A stretch of 64,000 nt of DNA from an uncultured Bacteroidales bacterium (GTDB lineage Bacteria > Bacteroidota > Bacteroidia > Bacteroidales > F082): NCBI GenBank assembly GCA_900315175.1, contig OMYA01000009.1, positions 62,001 through 126,000 on the forward strand, written 5' to 3'. Of this stretch, positions 38,851 to 49,500 are shown in pieces. Each line of letters opens with the position of its first letter. The first letter of the stretch is position 1. The position numbers and the translations under genes are program-made. Under the pieces are notes generated by a model. That model was not told the origin of the DNA and searched no databases. It saw nothing but the letters and a program-made list of their open reading frames with translations.

Positions 38851-39903
38851 ATGTCGGAGGATTTCGTAGGCGTCATCGGGGATAATTCGGAGGAGAATAC
38901 CGAACTGTTTGAGCATTTCCGCATCGTGGCAGACAAAGGTCAGGCTCTTACCCGTGTCGACAAGTTTCTGCAAAACAGATTGGAGAATGTTTCCCGAAAC
39001 CGTGTGCAGAACGCGGCTAAGGCTGGAAGCATTCTTGTCAACGACAAACCGGTGAAATCCAATTACAAGGTGAAGCCCCTCGATGTCGTGACTGTAGTGC
39101 TTGCGTACCCGCCTCGTGAAGTCGTTATCACCCCCGAACACATCCCGCTTCAAGTTGTCTATGAAGACGATGACGTCATCGTCGTGAACAAACAGGCAGG
39201 ATTGGTGGTGCACCCCGGCCACGGCAACTTTGACGGCACCCTGCTCAATGCCTTGGCATATCATTTCAAGGAAAACGGCTCGAAAGTCGACAACGGCTTC
39301 GGATACCTCGTGCATCGCATCGACAAAGACACCACCGGCCTTATGATTGTGGCAAAAAACGAGACAGCGCAGACGGTGCTCGCGGCACAATTCTATGAAC
39401 ACTCCATCACTCGCCGCTATCAGGCTCTCGTATGGGGCGACTTCACTGACGACGAAGGCACTGTCGAAGGCAACATCGGACGCTCCATGCGCGACCGCGT
39501 GGCTATGGCAGTGTATCCCGACGGTAGCCAAGGTAAAGATGCAGTGACACATTATAAGGTCTTGGAACGTTTCAACTACGTGACATTGGTCGAATGCCGC
39601 CTCGAGACAGGCCGCACACACCAGATACGTGTTCACATGCAGTATGCCGGACACCCGCTGTTCAACGATGCTCTGTATGGCGGCGACAGGATTCTGAAAG
39701 GTACCACTTTCTCGAAATACCGTCAGTTTATCGACAACTGCTTCAACGAGATACCACGTCATTGCTTGCATGCAAAAGTGCTCGGCTTCGTGCACCCGAC
39801 AACAGGGAAAGAACTGTATTTCGACTCGGAACTGCCGAAGGATATGCAGGCAGTGCTCACTAAATGGAGAAATTATTTGATGACAAGAACAGAAGAAAAT
39901 TAA
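38851..39903 (+). CDS. rluD: Pseudouridine synthase, RluD family
   Basis: A 350-residue RNA-modifying enzyme that isomerises uridines in 23S rRNA. An N-terminal extension carries an acidic segment (NSEENTELFEHF) and an S4 RNA-binding domain (about 30-90: RVDKFLQNRLENVSRNRVQN). The catalytic motif is GYLVHRIDKDTTGLMIVAKN with catalytic Asp158. RTHQIRVHMQYAGHPLFND, the second hallmark, follows at about 250-270. It resembles RluD (1911/1915/1917) most by length and arrangement; site specificity cannot be proven. Confidence 0.92.
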   Translation: MSEDFVGVIGDNSEENTELFEHFRIVADKGQALTRVDKFLQNRLENVSRNRVQNAAKAGSILVNDKPVKSNYKVKPLDVVTVVLAYPPREVVITPEHIPLQVVYEDDDVIVVNKQAGLVVHPGHGNFDGTLLNALAYHFKENGSKVDNGFGYLVHRIDKDTTGLMIVAKNETAQTVLAAQFYEHSITRRYQALVWGDFTDDEGTVEGNIGRSMRDRVAMAVYPDGSQGKDAVTHYKVLERFNYVTLVECRLETGRTHQIRVHMQYAGHPLFNDALYGGDRILKGTTFSKYRQFIDNCFNEIPRHCLHAKVLGFVHPTTGKELYFDSELPKDMQAVLTKWRNYLMTRTEEN

Positions 39904-39909
39904 TATATC

Positions 39910-40875
39910 ATGATAGTAATTACAGGCGCAGCAGGATTTATCGCCAGCGTGGTGGCTGGATGTCTCAACGAACAGGGCAGAAACGACCTCGTCCTCGTCG
40001 ATGACTTTTCAAAGAAACAAAAGGAAAGAAACTATATCAACAAAAAATACGAGCTTCTTTTGGATAGAAAAGAGCTTCATAACTGGTTGGAAGTCAATCA
40101 CGACAAGGTCGATTTCGTGGTTCATCTCGGCGCTCGCACCGACACCACCGAGTTCGACTGGAACGTGTTCATCGAGCTTAACGTGAACTACACCGAACAG
40201 CTGTGGACTTTGTGTACGGAATATCAGATCCCGCTCGTATATGCTTCATCAGCAGCGACATACGGCGGTGGAGAACTGGGCTATATCGACAGCCACGACA
40301 TCGTGGAGAAGCTGCAGCCACTCAACCCTTACGGCCGCTCGAAGAATGAAATCGACAAATGGATCCTCAAGCAGACAAAATGCCCTCCTTTCTGGGCTGG
40401 ACTGAAGTTCTTCAATGTCTACGGTCCTAACGAGTACCACAAAGGCCGCATGGCTTCGGTAATCCTGCATTCGTTCCATCAGATTCAGGACTGCGGCGAG
40501 GTGAAACTGTTCCGCTCACATCGTCCTGATTTCAAAGACGGTCAGCAGCTGAGGGATTTCATCTACGTGAAAGATATCGCCTCTGTCATTCTTTTCCTGA
40601 TAGAGAAACGTCCTGAGAGTGGTCTTTACAACCTCGGCACAGGCCATGCCCGCTCGTTCTACGACCTTGCCGCAAACACCTTCAAGGCAATGGAAAAGGA
40701 AGTGAATATCAAGTTTATCGACACTCCGCTCGACATACGCGACAAATACCAGTATTTCACCGAGGCAAACATGGAAAAACTTCGCAAGGCGGGATACGAC
40801 AAGCCATTCACCAGCCTCGAAGACGGTGTTTCCGATTACGTCACGAATTATTTAATGAAAGATAAGACATTCTAA
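39910..40875 (+). CDS. hldD: ADP-L-glycero-D-manno-heptose-6-epimerase
   Basis: A 321-residue extended short-chain dehydrogenase that makes the heptose donor for LPS inner core. Rossmann loop GAAGFIA (6-12), the active-site pair Tyr141 and Lys145 in NPYGRSKNEIDKW, and SSAATYG (113-119). KFFNVYGPNEYHKGRMASV is a hallmark of this epimerase. It closes the operon that began with the PASTA gene and is immediately followed by a nested inverted-repeat element that may terminate it. Together with kdsC near the window end it shows heptose/KDO-type LPS core synthesis. Confidence 0.93.
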   Translation: MIVITGAAGFIASVVAGCLNEQGRNDLVLVDDFSKKQKERNYINKKYELLLDRKELHNWLEVNHDKVDFVVHLGARTDTTEFDWNVFIELNVNYTEQLWTLCTEYQIPLVYASSAATYGGGELGYIDSHDIVEKLQPLNPYGRSKNEIDKWILKQTKCPPFWAGLKFFNVYGPNEYHKGRMASVILHSFHQIQDCGEVKLFRSHRPDFKDGQQLRDFIYVKDIASVILFLIEKRPESGLYNLGTGHARSFYDLAANTFKAMEKEVNIKFIDTPLDIRDKYQYFTEANMEKLRKAGYDKPFTSLEDGVSDYVTNYLMKDKTF

Positions 40876-40876
40876 T

Positions 40877-41007
40877 GGAATTCCTCGCCCTTTCAGGGCT
40901 CGGAATAATATTATGGCGCGGCTTGACGGCATCTACATTTTAGTAGGAACCATTAAGCCGCGCCTTATTATTCATTAAATAATTGTCATTCCGAGCGAAG
41001 CGAGGAA
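40877..41007. repeat. Nested inverted-repeat element, copy 2 (inverted relative to copy 1)
   Basis: The left arm ATTCCTCGCCC..GGGCTCGGAAT (from 40879) resembles the complement of the right arm of copy 1; the right arm GTCATTCCGAGCGAAGCGAG (40984 on) resembles the complement of its left arm. The core stem is GGCGCGGCTT (40915-40924) with AAGCCGCGCC (40955-40964), and the core again has GTTCYTAC, here on the minus strand (40943-40950). The element lies between convergent hldD and the MerR gene, and supplies the last codons of the latter. Confidence 0.8.
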
Positions 41008-41342
41008 ACTTTCTGTTTCTCGGCCAGTTTCTTGTCCAAATCGACAAGGAATTCCCTTGCATCGTTGAGCGTTCTTATCATCATGGCGTTTTCTTCGAGC
41101 TTGTCGAATTTGGTCTTCATGGCGTCTTTGGCACCTTGGATGGTGTAGCCTTTAACCTTCACCAGCTGGTAGATAATCTGGAGATACCGCATGTCGCGTT
41201 CGGTAAACATACGGTTTCCCTTGGTACTCTTGCGCGGACGCAGTACGTCAAACTCGCTTTCCCAATAGCGTATGGTGGAGGTAGGGACGTTGAACATCGT
41301 CGCCACTTCACCTATTTTGTAATATAGCTTCTTGACTTCCAT
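40986..41342 (-). CDS. MerR-family transcriptional regulator
   Basis: A 118-residue DNA-binding protein. The N-terminal winged helix YYKIGEVATMFNVPTSTIRY at 6-25 followed by WESEFDVLRPRKSTKGNRMF is a typical MerR fold; the helical region after it would form the dimer coiled coil. No cysteine-rich effector site is seen, so the signal is unknown. The last ten residues (QKVSSLRSE) are encoded by the arm of a dispersed repeat, so the natural C-terminus may have been replaced. It is 4 bases after the M23 peptidase gene. Confidence 0.88.
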   Translation of the reverse strand: MEVKKLYYKIGEVATMFNVPTSTIRYWESEFDVLRPRKSTKGNRMFTERDMRYLQIIYQLVKVKGYTIQGAKDAMKTKFDKLEENAMMIRTLNDAREFLVDLDKKLAEKQKVSSLRSE

Positions 41343-41346
41343 GATG

Positions 41347-42318
41347 CTAATCCATTGTCATTGACTGTCTTTCCGACAATTCGAGAATCTTGTCATATTC
41401 TTCAGGTGTGAGGTCGTTGTAGAAGAAATTGACAGGGTTTATCGCTTTGTTGTTCTTAATCACTTCGTAATGCAGATGCGGAGCTGTCGACTTGCCGCTG
41501 TTGCCCATATCTGCTATGTATTCGCCACGTTTCACCTTTTGTCCGACCTTTACGTACGACCTGCTGATGTGGGCATAACGTGTTTTATAACCGTATCCGT
41601 GGTTTATGACGATGTTGTTGCCGTATCCGGTGTTGCCTAACGAGACTTTTTCAACCACACCGTCGCCTGTGGAGTAGATGTGTGTCCCGATTGGTCCCGA
41701 GAAATCGATGCCGCTATGAAGCTTCTGGACTTTGTAGAACGGGTCGGTTCTGTATCCGTAATGTGAGGAAATCCTATAGATATCGACGTCTTTCACAGGC
41801 ATGATTGCAGGGATGCAACTCAACATCTTGGCTTTGTTTTTAGCCATGTCGTAAACGTCGTCAAACGATTTTGACTGCACATTGAGCTGGCTTTCAATTA
41901 CATCGATTTTCTTTGTGGTTTCTTTTACAATAGATGAATTCTCATAGCCATTTAATGCCTCATAACGGTTTGTGCCGCCATATCCGGCTTTTCTGACAGA
42001 TGTCGGGATAGGCTCGGCCTCGAAAATAGTCCTGTAAATGTTGTCGTCGCGGTCTTGTATCTCGGCAAGAAGCTCGTCGATGGTCTCAATCTTGTCGTTT
42101 ATGATGTCATATTGCAACTTCATGAACTCAATCTCCCTCGCCTGCAGACGCTCTTTGGGCGTTCCGATGGTATGATTGATTATCGCCATGACAACATATC
42201 CGAGAAATGCCGCTGTGATCATATAGAATATAATACCACTTGCTCTTTTGGATTTTGAAGGCTTATATTCCTCATAATCAAGGGTTTGCGGGTTGTATAT
42301 AAATTTTTTTCTCGCCAT
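41347..42318 (-). CDS. M23-family (LytM-like) peptidase, membrane-anchored
   Basis: 323 residues. A basic N-terminal segment (1-26), one membrane helix (about 28-48), a helical/coiled region (58-100, 130-165), and a C-terminal M23 domain with the zinc ligands His201 and Asp205 (HSGIDFS) and HLH (His281, His283), with His250 in YAHIS. All catalytic residues are present. Such enzymes cut or regulate cutting of peptidoglycan crosslinks. The gene precedes the MerR gene and is divergent from alaS. The anchor is inferred from the helix; the domain would be periplasmic. Confidence 0.92.
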   Translation of the reverse strand: MARKKFIYNPQTLDYEEYKPSKSKRASGIIFYMITAAFLGYVVMAIINHTIGTPKERLQAREIEFMKLQYDIINDKIETIDELLAEIQDRDDNIYRTIFEAEPIPTSVRKAGYGGTNRYEALNGYENSSIVKETTKKIDVIESQLNVQSKSFDDVYDMAKNKAKMLSCIPAIMPVKDVDIYRISSHYGYRTDPFYKVQKLHSGIDFSGPIGTHIYSTGDGVVEKVSLGNTGYGNNIVINHGYGYKTRYAHISRSYVKVGQKVKRGEYIADMGNSGKSTAPHLHYEVIKNNKAINPVNFFYNDLTPEEYDKILELSERQSMTMD

Positions 42319-42387
42319 TGTTATCTTTTTTTAATCTTTAAAACGAAAAAAATACGTTTCAAACATGCAAAATAAATAATTTTTTCT

Positions 42388-42395
42388 TAAATTTG
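42388..42395 (+). promoter_or_regulatory. -7 element for alaS
   Basis: TAAATTTG, 21 bases before the alaS ATG, so the leader is very short. Confidence 0.55.
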
Positions 42396-42415
42396 CAAAC
42401 TTTTTTAAAGAAAAA

Positions 42416-45046
42416 ATGAATTTAATGATGAAAGCAAGCGAAATTCGTAAGAGCTTTTTGGATTTTTTTCAGTCGAAACAGCACCTTGTAGTGCCTTCCG
42501 CACCGATAGTCGTTAAGAATGACCCGACATTGATGTTTACCAATGCCGGCATGAACCAATTTAAAGATGTCTTCTTAGGCAACAACCCTCGCAAAGCACC
42601 GCGCGTCTGCGACATTCAGAAATGTCTGCGCGTCTCAGGAAAACATAACGACCTCGAGGAAGTCGGCCGCGATACATACCATCATACCATGTTCGAGATG
42701 ATGGGAAACTGGTCGTTTGGCGATTATTTCAAGAAAGAGGCAATAGCATGGGGCTGGGAGTTTCTCACCGAAGTGATGAAGATTGACAAGGATAAGCTGT
42801 ATGTCACAGTGTTTGGAGGCGATGAGAAAGACGGAATGGCTCCTGATAACGAGGCTTACGAGTTTTGGAAAGAACACGTCGACGAGTCGAGGATAATCTA
42901 CGGCTCGAAGAAAGACAACTTCTGGGAGATGGGCGAGACAGGCCCTTGCGGACCTTGCTCAGAGATTCATATCGACATCCGTGACGAAGAAGCTCGCAAG
43001 AAAATCAACGGCCGTGACCTCGTCAACAAAGACGACCCGGAAGTGATTGAGATATGGAACCTCGTGTTTATGCAATATAACCGCCTCGCCAACGGCACTC
43101 TCGTCGACCTACCGGCAAGACATGTCGACACCGGCATGGGATTCGAACGCCTCGTCCGCGTGATGCAAGGCAAGAAGTCGAACTACGACACCGATGTCTT
43201 CACCCCAATCATCGATGAGATTTCTAAGCTTTCAGGCATAAAATATGGCGAAAACGAGAAGTCAGACATCGCCATGCGCGTCGTCGCTGACCACCTCCGT
43301 GCTGTCAGCTTCGCCATCACCGACGGACAGCTGCCGTCGAACAATGGCGCAGGCTACGTGATTAGACGTATCCTCCGCCGCGCTGTGCGCTATGGCTATA
43401 CATTCCTGAAATTCACCGAACCGTTTGTGTATAAACTGCTGCCAGTCCTCGTACGCGAGATGGGTGAGCAGTATCCTGAAATCAAAGCCCAGGAGACCCT
43501 CGTATCAAAGGTTATATACGAAGAAGAGGCTTCGTTCCTGCGCACTTTGGCATTGGGAATCAAACGTTTTGAGAATTATGTCGAACAAAATAAAGGTGCA
43601 AAACTCATCGACGGCGCTTTCGCTTTCGAACTGTTCGACACCTACGGCTTCCCAGTCGACTTGACCAACCTCATGGCTGAGGAGAAAGGCCTCGAAGTCG
43701 ATATGGAAGGCTTCAACAATAACCTTAAGGAACAGAAAGACCGCTCACGCAAAGCAGCCGAGAAGATGTCGGGCGACTGGGTCGAGCTGATTCATGAAGA
43801 CAAACCAACCACTTTCGTCGGTTACACCGAGATGGAGTGCCAGGCTAAGATATTGAAATTCAGGGAGGTCGTTGCGAAAGGCAAGAAACATTTCGAGATC
43901 GTACTCGATAAGACCCCGTTCTACGCTGAGATGGGCGGCCAGGTCGGTGATAAAGGTGTGTTAATGTCTGATAATGAGACACTTAACGTAGTCAACACTG
44001 TTAAAGAAAACGACCTGAGCATACACATCACCGATAATCTCCCACAGCAGCCGGAGGCAGTGTTTACTGCCAAAGTCGATGTGGAACGCCGTCTGAAGAT
44101 TGAGGCTAACCACACTGCAACTCACTTGATGCACGCTGCTTTACGCCAAGTTCTCGGAACTCATGTCGAGCAGAAGGGCTCAATGGTTGATGATGAGCGT
44201 CTGCGTTTTGACTTCAGTCACTTTGCCAAGATGACAGACGAAGAGATTCGTCGTGTTGAAACCATTGTCAATCAGAAGATTAGAGAGGATTTGCATAACG
44301 AGACGGCAGTCGATGTCCCTATCGATGAGGCTCGTAACATGGGCGCGATGGCATTGTTTGGTGAGAAGTACGGTGACAAGGTACGCGTCGTGACATTCGG
44401 AAAAGACTACTCATGCGAGCTCTGCGGCGGCACACATATCGCATCTACAGGCCGCATCGGAGCGTTTAAGATTTTGACCGAAAGCGCTATCGCAGCCGGC
44501 ATACGCCGTATCGAGGCTATAACAGGCGAGGCAGTCATCGAATATCTTGACAATCAGATAGACACATTAAATAAGATTAAAGGTCTCGTGAAGTCGTCTG
44601 GCGATGTGGTTAAGGCTGTTGAGAACCTCTCGGCACAGAACACCATGCTCCAGAAGAAGATTGAGGCCATGATGTTGGCTCAGGCTGTCAGCGATGCAAA
44701 GAACGCTTACAACAACGCCACCGAATGGAACGGACATAAGCTCGTCGTTGCCCGCATCGATGCCGACATGAACCAGATGCGCAACGTCGCTTCAGCATTG
44801 AAAGACATTGACGCTGAGGTGGTTGTCATCATGGGCGGTGTGTTTGAAGACAAGCCGGCTCTCTGCGTGATGTTACCTCAGAGCGTAGTAGATGCAAACA
44901 AAATGGATGCCGGAGCCATGGTGCGTGAAGCCGCCAAAGAAATCCAAGGCGGCGGTGGCGGACAAAAGACACTCGCTACAGCCGGCGGAAAGAACGCAGC
45001 AGGCATCGACAAAGCTATCGAAATACTAAAGAATAACCTAAAATAA
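42416..45046 (+). CDS. alaS: Alanyl-tRNA synthetase
   Basis: An 876-residue class II synthetase that charges tRNA-Ala. Motifs: HHTMFEMMGNWSFGDYFK (motif 2 region), GYVIRRILRRAVRYG (motif 3 region), editing-domain zinc ligands HTATHLMHAAL and CGGTH (in ELCGGTHIASTG), and a C-terminal C-Ala domain with GGGGGQ near 860. ATG at 42416 gives MNLMMKAS; the family usually begins near MKASEIR, so starts at 42425 or 42428 are also possible. Complete. A lipoprotein gene begins 4 bases after its stop. Confidence 0.96.
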   Translation: MNLMMKASEIRKSFLDFFQSKQHLVVPSAPIVVKNDPTLMFTNAGMNQFKDVFLGNNPRKAPRVCDIQKCLRVSGKHNDLEEVGRDTYHHTMFEMMGNWSFGDYFKKEAIAWGWEFLTEVMKIDKDKLYVTVFGGDEKDGMAPDNEAYEFWKEHVDESRIIYGSKKDNFWEMGETGPCGPCSEIHIDIRDEEARKKINGRDLVNKDDPEVIEIWNLVFMQYNRLANGTLVDLPARHVDTGMGFERLVRVMQGKKSNYDTDVFTPIIDEISKLSGIKYGENEKSDIAMRVVADHLRAVSFAITDGQLPSNNGAGYVIRRILRRAVRYGYTFLKFTEPFVYKLLPVLVREMGEQYPEIKAQETLVSKVIYEEEASFLRTLALGIKRFENYVEQNKGAKLIDGAFAFELFDTYGFPVDLTNLMAEEKGLEVDMEGFNNNLKEQKDRSRKAAEKMSGDWVELIHEDKPTTFVGYTEMECQAKILKFREVVAKGKKHFEIVLDKTPFYAEMGGQVGDKGVLMSDNETLNVVNTVKENDLSIHITDNLPQQPEAVFTAKVDVERRLKIEANHTATHLMHAALRQVLGTHVEQKGSMVDDERLRFDFSHFAKMTDEEIRRVETIVNQKIREDLHNETAVDVPIDEARNMGAMALFGEKYGDKVRVVTFGKDYSCELCGGTHIASTGRIGAFKILTESAIAAGIRRIEAITGEAVIEYLDNQIDTLNKIKGLVKSSGDVVKAVENLSAQNTMLQKKIEAMMLAQAVSDAKNAYNNATEWNGHKLVVARIDADMNQMRNVASALKDIDAEVVVIMGGVFEDKPALCVMLPQSVVDANKMDAGAMVREAAKEIQGGGGGQKTLATAGGKNAAGIDKAIEILKNNLK

Positions 45047-45050
45047 TCCT

Positions 45051-45725
45051 ATGTTTAAACGCTCTCTCTCTTTGATAACAGTTTTCTGCGTGATGTTTTT
45101 GCTGCTTTGGGGATGCAGCAAAAGCAACCACGACACACTAGCTTTTGTCGGTGACGAAAGCGACATGAAGACTTGTTATGAAATCTATCCGGAACAGTAT
45201 TTCCCTGATCCTGCTGCAATACCACAAAAATTAAAAGAAGGTCGCTTCCCGCCTGATATTGTTGGCAATTATGAAATGCCAGGCACGCTTGCAGACGCTT
45301 ATTATGAATATTATAATCCTGCGTCTCATCAGTATATTCCGTACCCTCAGCAAATATATCAGCAAATGCTGAATAAATCAATGTATATTATCATTGAGGA
45401 ACAGGTCAATGGAATGATGAAATTAAGCTTCTCCACAAAAAAAAGTGGTGACTACAAGAATTGGTATTCAGTAGATGCTTATGTTTATGGCGATTGGCAT
45501 GGCAATGGTAATGATTTTGTAGCCTGTTACGAATTTACTGAAGAAGCTGGAGATTTCACGTATATCAGAGGAAATATCATAAAAGGTACTATCACTCCGG
45601 AAGGTATCAAAAACATAGACGTTTGGTCTATTATAAAAGACAGGACGCCTGAGGAGGATAAACCAATGATAATTAATTATTACGGTTACGAGCATTATAG
45701 TGCTGAAATCGCAGAAAGAAAATGA
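45051..45725 (+). CDS. Lipoprotein of unknown function
   Basis: 224 residues with a lipoprotein signal, the hydrophobic run ending LLLWGC with lipidated Cys22. The mature protein is rich in Tyr, Asp and Pro in the middle (FPDPAAIPQKLKEGRFPP; YYEYYNPASHQYIPYP) and beta-like later; I do not recognise a domain. It sits 4 bases after alaS and its stop overlaps the ATG of the next gene (ATGA), a barrel protein, so the two may act together in the envelope. Confidence 0.78.
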   Translation: MFKRSLSLITVFCVMFLLLWGCSKSNHDTLAFVGDESDMKTCYEIYPEQYFPDPAAIPQKLKEGRFPPDIVGNYEMPGTLADAYYEYYNPASHQYIPYPQQIYQQMLNKSMYIIIEEQVNGMMKLSFSTKKSGDYKNWYSVDAYVYGDWHGNGNDFVACYEFTEEAGDFTYIRGNIIKGTITPEGIKNIDVWSIIKDRTPEEDKPMIINYYGYEHYSAEIAERK

Positions 45726-46528
45726 AATTGTTTGATATGAAGAAACTTGTAACATTATTATTTTTAATCGTTCTGGGTGTGAATCTCTACGCTCAGGTAG
45801 ATTACAGCTTCGGTAATGTCAAGCATAAACGCGATAGGGGAGTCGTCCCTACAATAGGTATAAAAGGCGGATTCACGCATTATTACATGGATTTTGCCTA
45901 TAAGAATTACAATAAGCTTCCTAATGATTTTGTGCTGAAACCAGGCTTTGGCTTATATTTGGAATATCCAGTCAAAAAGGTGAAAGGCCTGGCAATCAGC
46001 GGCGAGCTTATGATGATAGAACGCGGTTTTCAGAAGTCTTTCAAATTCAGAGGCGATATGCCTGAAGTCGACCAGATTAAAGCCAATTATCTGGATGTAA
46101 GAATCCCGATTATCTATTATATCCGTCCGAATAACCTCCTGGCTCCCTATCTGTTTGTGGCTCCCGGCATTGGCTTTTGCTACGGAGGCGAGTTCTCAAA
46201 GACATACTCGAATAATCCGGAATACAACACATCCGTTGATATCTCAAATTCAGATGCGATGCAATCGTATGACATCAGCCTCGCAATGGGTGCCGGATTG
46301 CGTTATAACATTCATTTCCAAGTGTTTACGCTGGTTTTGAAACTCGATGGAAGCTTTAACCTCGGATTCTTGAACACCAACGGCTCCAACCAACCGACAT
46401 ACGTCGACAATATCGCATATCATGTGAAAAACGACAGCCGCAAAAACAGAGGCTTTGAAGTGATGTTCAGCATCGGCATCCCGTTGAAATTCAACTTGTT
46501 GCACGATTCCTGCTGGGGCTGGAAATAA
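45722..46528 (+). CDS. PorT-family-like outer-membrane beta-barrel protein
   Basis: 268 residues; signal peptide VNLYAQ (about 20-25). The protein has alternating hydrophobic strands separated by polar turns: GIKGGFTHYYMDFAYK, GLYLEYPVKKVKGLAISGEL, YLDVRIPIIYYIR, and ends in a Trp-Lys. Such an outer-membrane beta-barrel (OMP_b-brl_2/PorT type) is often a T9SS or envelope component; no specific function. The start overlaps the lipoprotein stop by 4 bases (ATGA); an ATG 5 codons further is a second possibility. A GGGAGTCGTCCC segment (45836-45849) encodes residues in its N-terminal part and may be a remnant of the GTAGGGAC family. Confidence 0.8.
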   Translation: MKLFDMKKLVTLLFLIVLGVNLYAQVDYSFGNVKHKRDRGVVPTIGIKGGFTHYYMDFAYKNYNKLPNDFVLKPGFGLYLEYPVKKVKGLAISGELMMIERGFQKSFKFRGDMPEVDQIKANYLDVRIPIIYYIRPNNLLAPYLFVAPGIGFCYGGEFSKTYSNNPEYNTSVDISNSDAMQSYDISLAMGAGLRYNIHFQVFTLVLKLDGSFNLGFLNTNGSNQPTYVDNIAYHVKNDSRKNRGFEVMFSIGIPLKFNLLHDSCWGWK

Positions 46529-46534
46529 CCTTCC

Positions 46535-49500
46535 CTACTTGTTGAGTACGAATCTCTTCGTTACCACGAAATCGTTACCGGTTATTTTTACTATATACAG
46601 ACCGTTTGACATATCCTTCATGGAATAATGCGTCACATTGGTGTCGGTGTTTGCTTTAATCTGATCGATAAGCATGCCGTTGTAACTATAAATGCTGATG
46701 ACTATATCTTTTGAAACGAGTCTGTCGTTATATCCGATATAAACCTCACCGTTTGATGGGTTCGGGAACACGCTTATCATCTTGTCGTAGTTGATTTCAT
46801 CCACAGATTGGCCCTGATTGTAATCCTCGGTGTAGATGAATATTTCCGATTTTGTCGAGCCGCATTCTGTTGTTATGGTGCATATCAAAAGCGCATTGCC
46901 ATATTCGTCAACAGAGACGTATGCCTTGTTTTTGTCGATGTCATCAGGAAATACTTGCCATGTGGATGTGCTTTCTGTACCCGCGATATGGTTCGGCGTG
47001 TCGTAATAACTGAAAAGTTCCCATGTATACTCGGCATTCTCGATATCATAGCCATGCAAACTCGATACCTGAATGTTGTATTCATAGATGTAAGGCATGT
47101 AGTCGATGCCTGGTATCACATATTCTTGCCCGATTAAAGAGCTGTTGACACTTGGTTTTTCGTGTATCGGGATGTTTATGCTCTTTTCTATCCAATTGTT
47201 TACCTTGTCATCAATACCATTGTCAGCAATGATGCATCTGTATGTATGGTTGGAGCTGTTCGGGTAGACTTTTGTTGTCTGTGAATATGGATCTGAATAC
47301 ACTCCTCCAGAAGAAGGGAGCCAATAATACGAATAATTGCCCGTTCCGCCTGACGGATTAACGGTTAACGTCACTTCATGGTCTTCGCAAATAACGTTGA
47401 CTGATGATGTGATATAGCTCTCGTCTAAAGATTTGTGTACAACAACTGACACATTATCCTGATTTACGCATCCGCTTGATGATGTGACTGTTCCTGTGAA
47501 TACCAAGTGGTCGTTCTCCTCAAGTTGAACGGTCTTTGCCGTCCTGTGGTTAGGTTCGATGAAGTTGCTGATAAGATTGGCTGGTTCCCATGAATATGTG
47601 GCACCAGGGATGTTCTCCATATTTAAAATCACCGAATTTCCGGCAAGGATATGGTAGGTTTTATATATGTCGCCGCTTTCCTGGATATATGCCATGGCCT
47701 CCGGTATCGGATTCACCACGACTATTGGTGATGTGGCTGTGTAAGTGTGACTGTCGGTGTCGGTAATCACGCAGGTGAAGGTTGTTGATGCTGTCAGCTC
47801 CTTGGTTGAGACGGTCTGTGCTGTGTTGGAACCTTCAATCAAGTTTGCAGGCTGCCAGTTGAACGAATACTGTTCGGTTCCTCCTGCAGGATTCACTTTT
47901 AAAGATGTGGTTTCACCAGAACAGAGCTCCGGCTGTCCGACGATGACCACGTTGCCATATAAAGCGTCGCCCACTGCCAATGTCATGCTGCTGGAGCCGG
48001 AACAGCCGTCTTTGCTGACAGTTACATGGAATGTTGTAGGCTCAGTCAGATTCTTTGTGGTAATCTGATTGGTGTTTTGTCCTGATTGTATCAGGTTTGC
48101 GGGCTCAGAGCTCCACTCGTATGTCGCTCCCGACATCTGCGGCACTGACAGGGTGGTCGAGGCGTTATAGTTCACATGCGGCGGGTTGGGCCCCGTGATT
48201 GTGGCATCTGGTATGGCATTGACAGTGACTGTCACAGACTTTGTGAGCGTGTTGTGCCCATCGGAGATGGTACATGTGAAGGTGGTGTTCCCAAGCGCCG
48301 GATGTGCTGTCGTGGTAGCTGAATTCGGATAGTCGATAGCGCATTCAGGTGACGATGTCCATGAATATGTGTAATTGCCATATCCTCCTGTTGCTGTCGC
48401 AGTGAGATTCGGTGTCGCATCACCTTCGCAGAAGCTGGTATTGTCGCTTGTCACGGTGGCAGCAAACTCGTTTCTTATCTGAATTGTCTTGGTCTTGGTG
48501 TCGCCGCACTCGCCGTTGTTGCCTCCAGTGATTGCCACATGGTATGAAACTTGATAATCTCCCGGGCTTGAATAGGTGTGTGTCGGGTTGGCTTGTGTGC
48601 TTGTGGTGCCGTCACCGAAGTTCCATTGTCTCACATTGATCGCACTGGTGTGCCCCGATGGGCTCGTGGTCTCGGTGCCTGTAAACTGCACTGACTGTCC
48701 GACAACAGCTTCAGTATTGGTGAAGTCGGCGGTCACATTGGGAAACACAAACACGTTGATGTTTTCATCGCCGCTCTGTGTGCCAGCCACCACATGGCAT
48801 GTGTATGAGCCGGCCATGGCGAGTGTGGCATTCTGACGTGTCCATGTCCTTCCGTTATGTGTCTGGTTATCCGGACTCGTCCATGTGTATGAAGCGCCTT
48901 CAATGACATTAGCCTCAAGCACCAGATTGCTGCCGTAACAAGGTGTGTTGGCAGTTAAAAAAGGCTCCAAAATAGAGCAGTCGGTGGTACCAGTACCAGA
49001 AGTCTTACTGAAATTGATGTTACATGGATGATTCGAGAAGTTAGTAATAACAAGTATATAATACTGACCACTCTGCGCATTATTAGGTATTTGACAGTTC
49101 TCTGTAGGATTCGGTGAGTAACTGCAACTGACGACTTTTGCACCAGTCAATCCGTTTGGACAAGGCGTAACAGGGTCATCAAAAGGGCCCCAACAACAGA
49201 AGTCAATGTCTTCGCCCGGTGTGCTGTACATATAAATCGTCATGCCGCCTGAATTCGACATTCTCATATAATACCATGCAGGATTAGGTCTTGTGGACAA
49301 ACAATCATAATTAGGGCCTGATTCGCCAGATCCTGCATTAACACCTGCAGGAAACTGATACATACCATTGTCGGTACAGAAAGGGTCGGCAGTGGCACAT
49401 TGGTTGTTCTGTCGGTCTTTGACGTATATATCCATCATCATTGATGCCATAAAACCATTGGGTAACTGCGATTTCCATACGTTATATAATTCACCAATCT

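Noticed and set aside
38776..39795. 339-codon frame antisense to rluD
   Set aside because: Overlaps a well conserved pseudouridine synthase completely; composition is that of a shadow.
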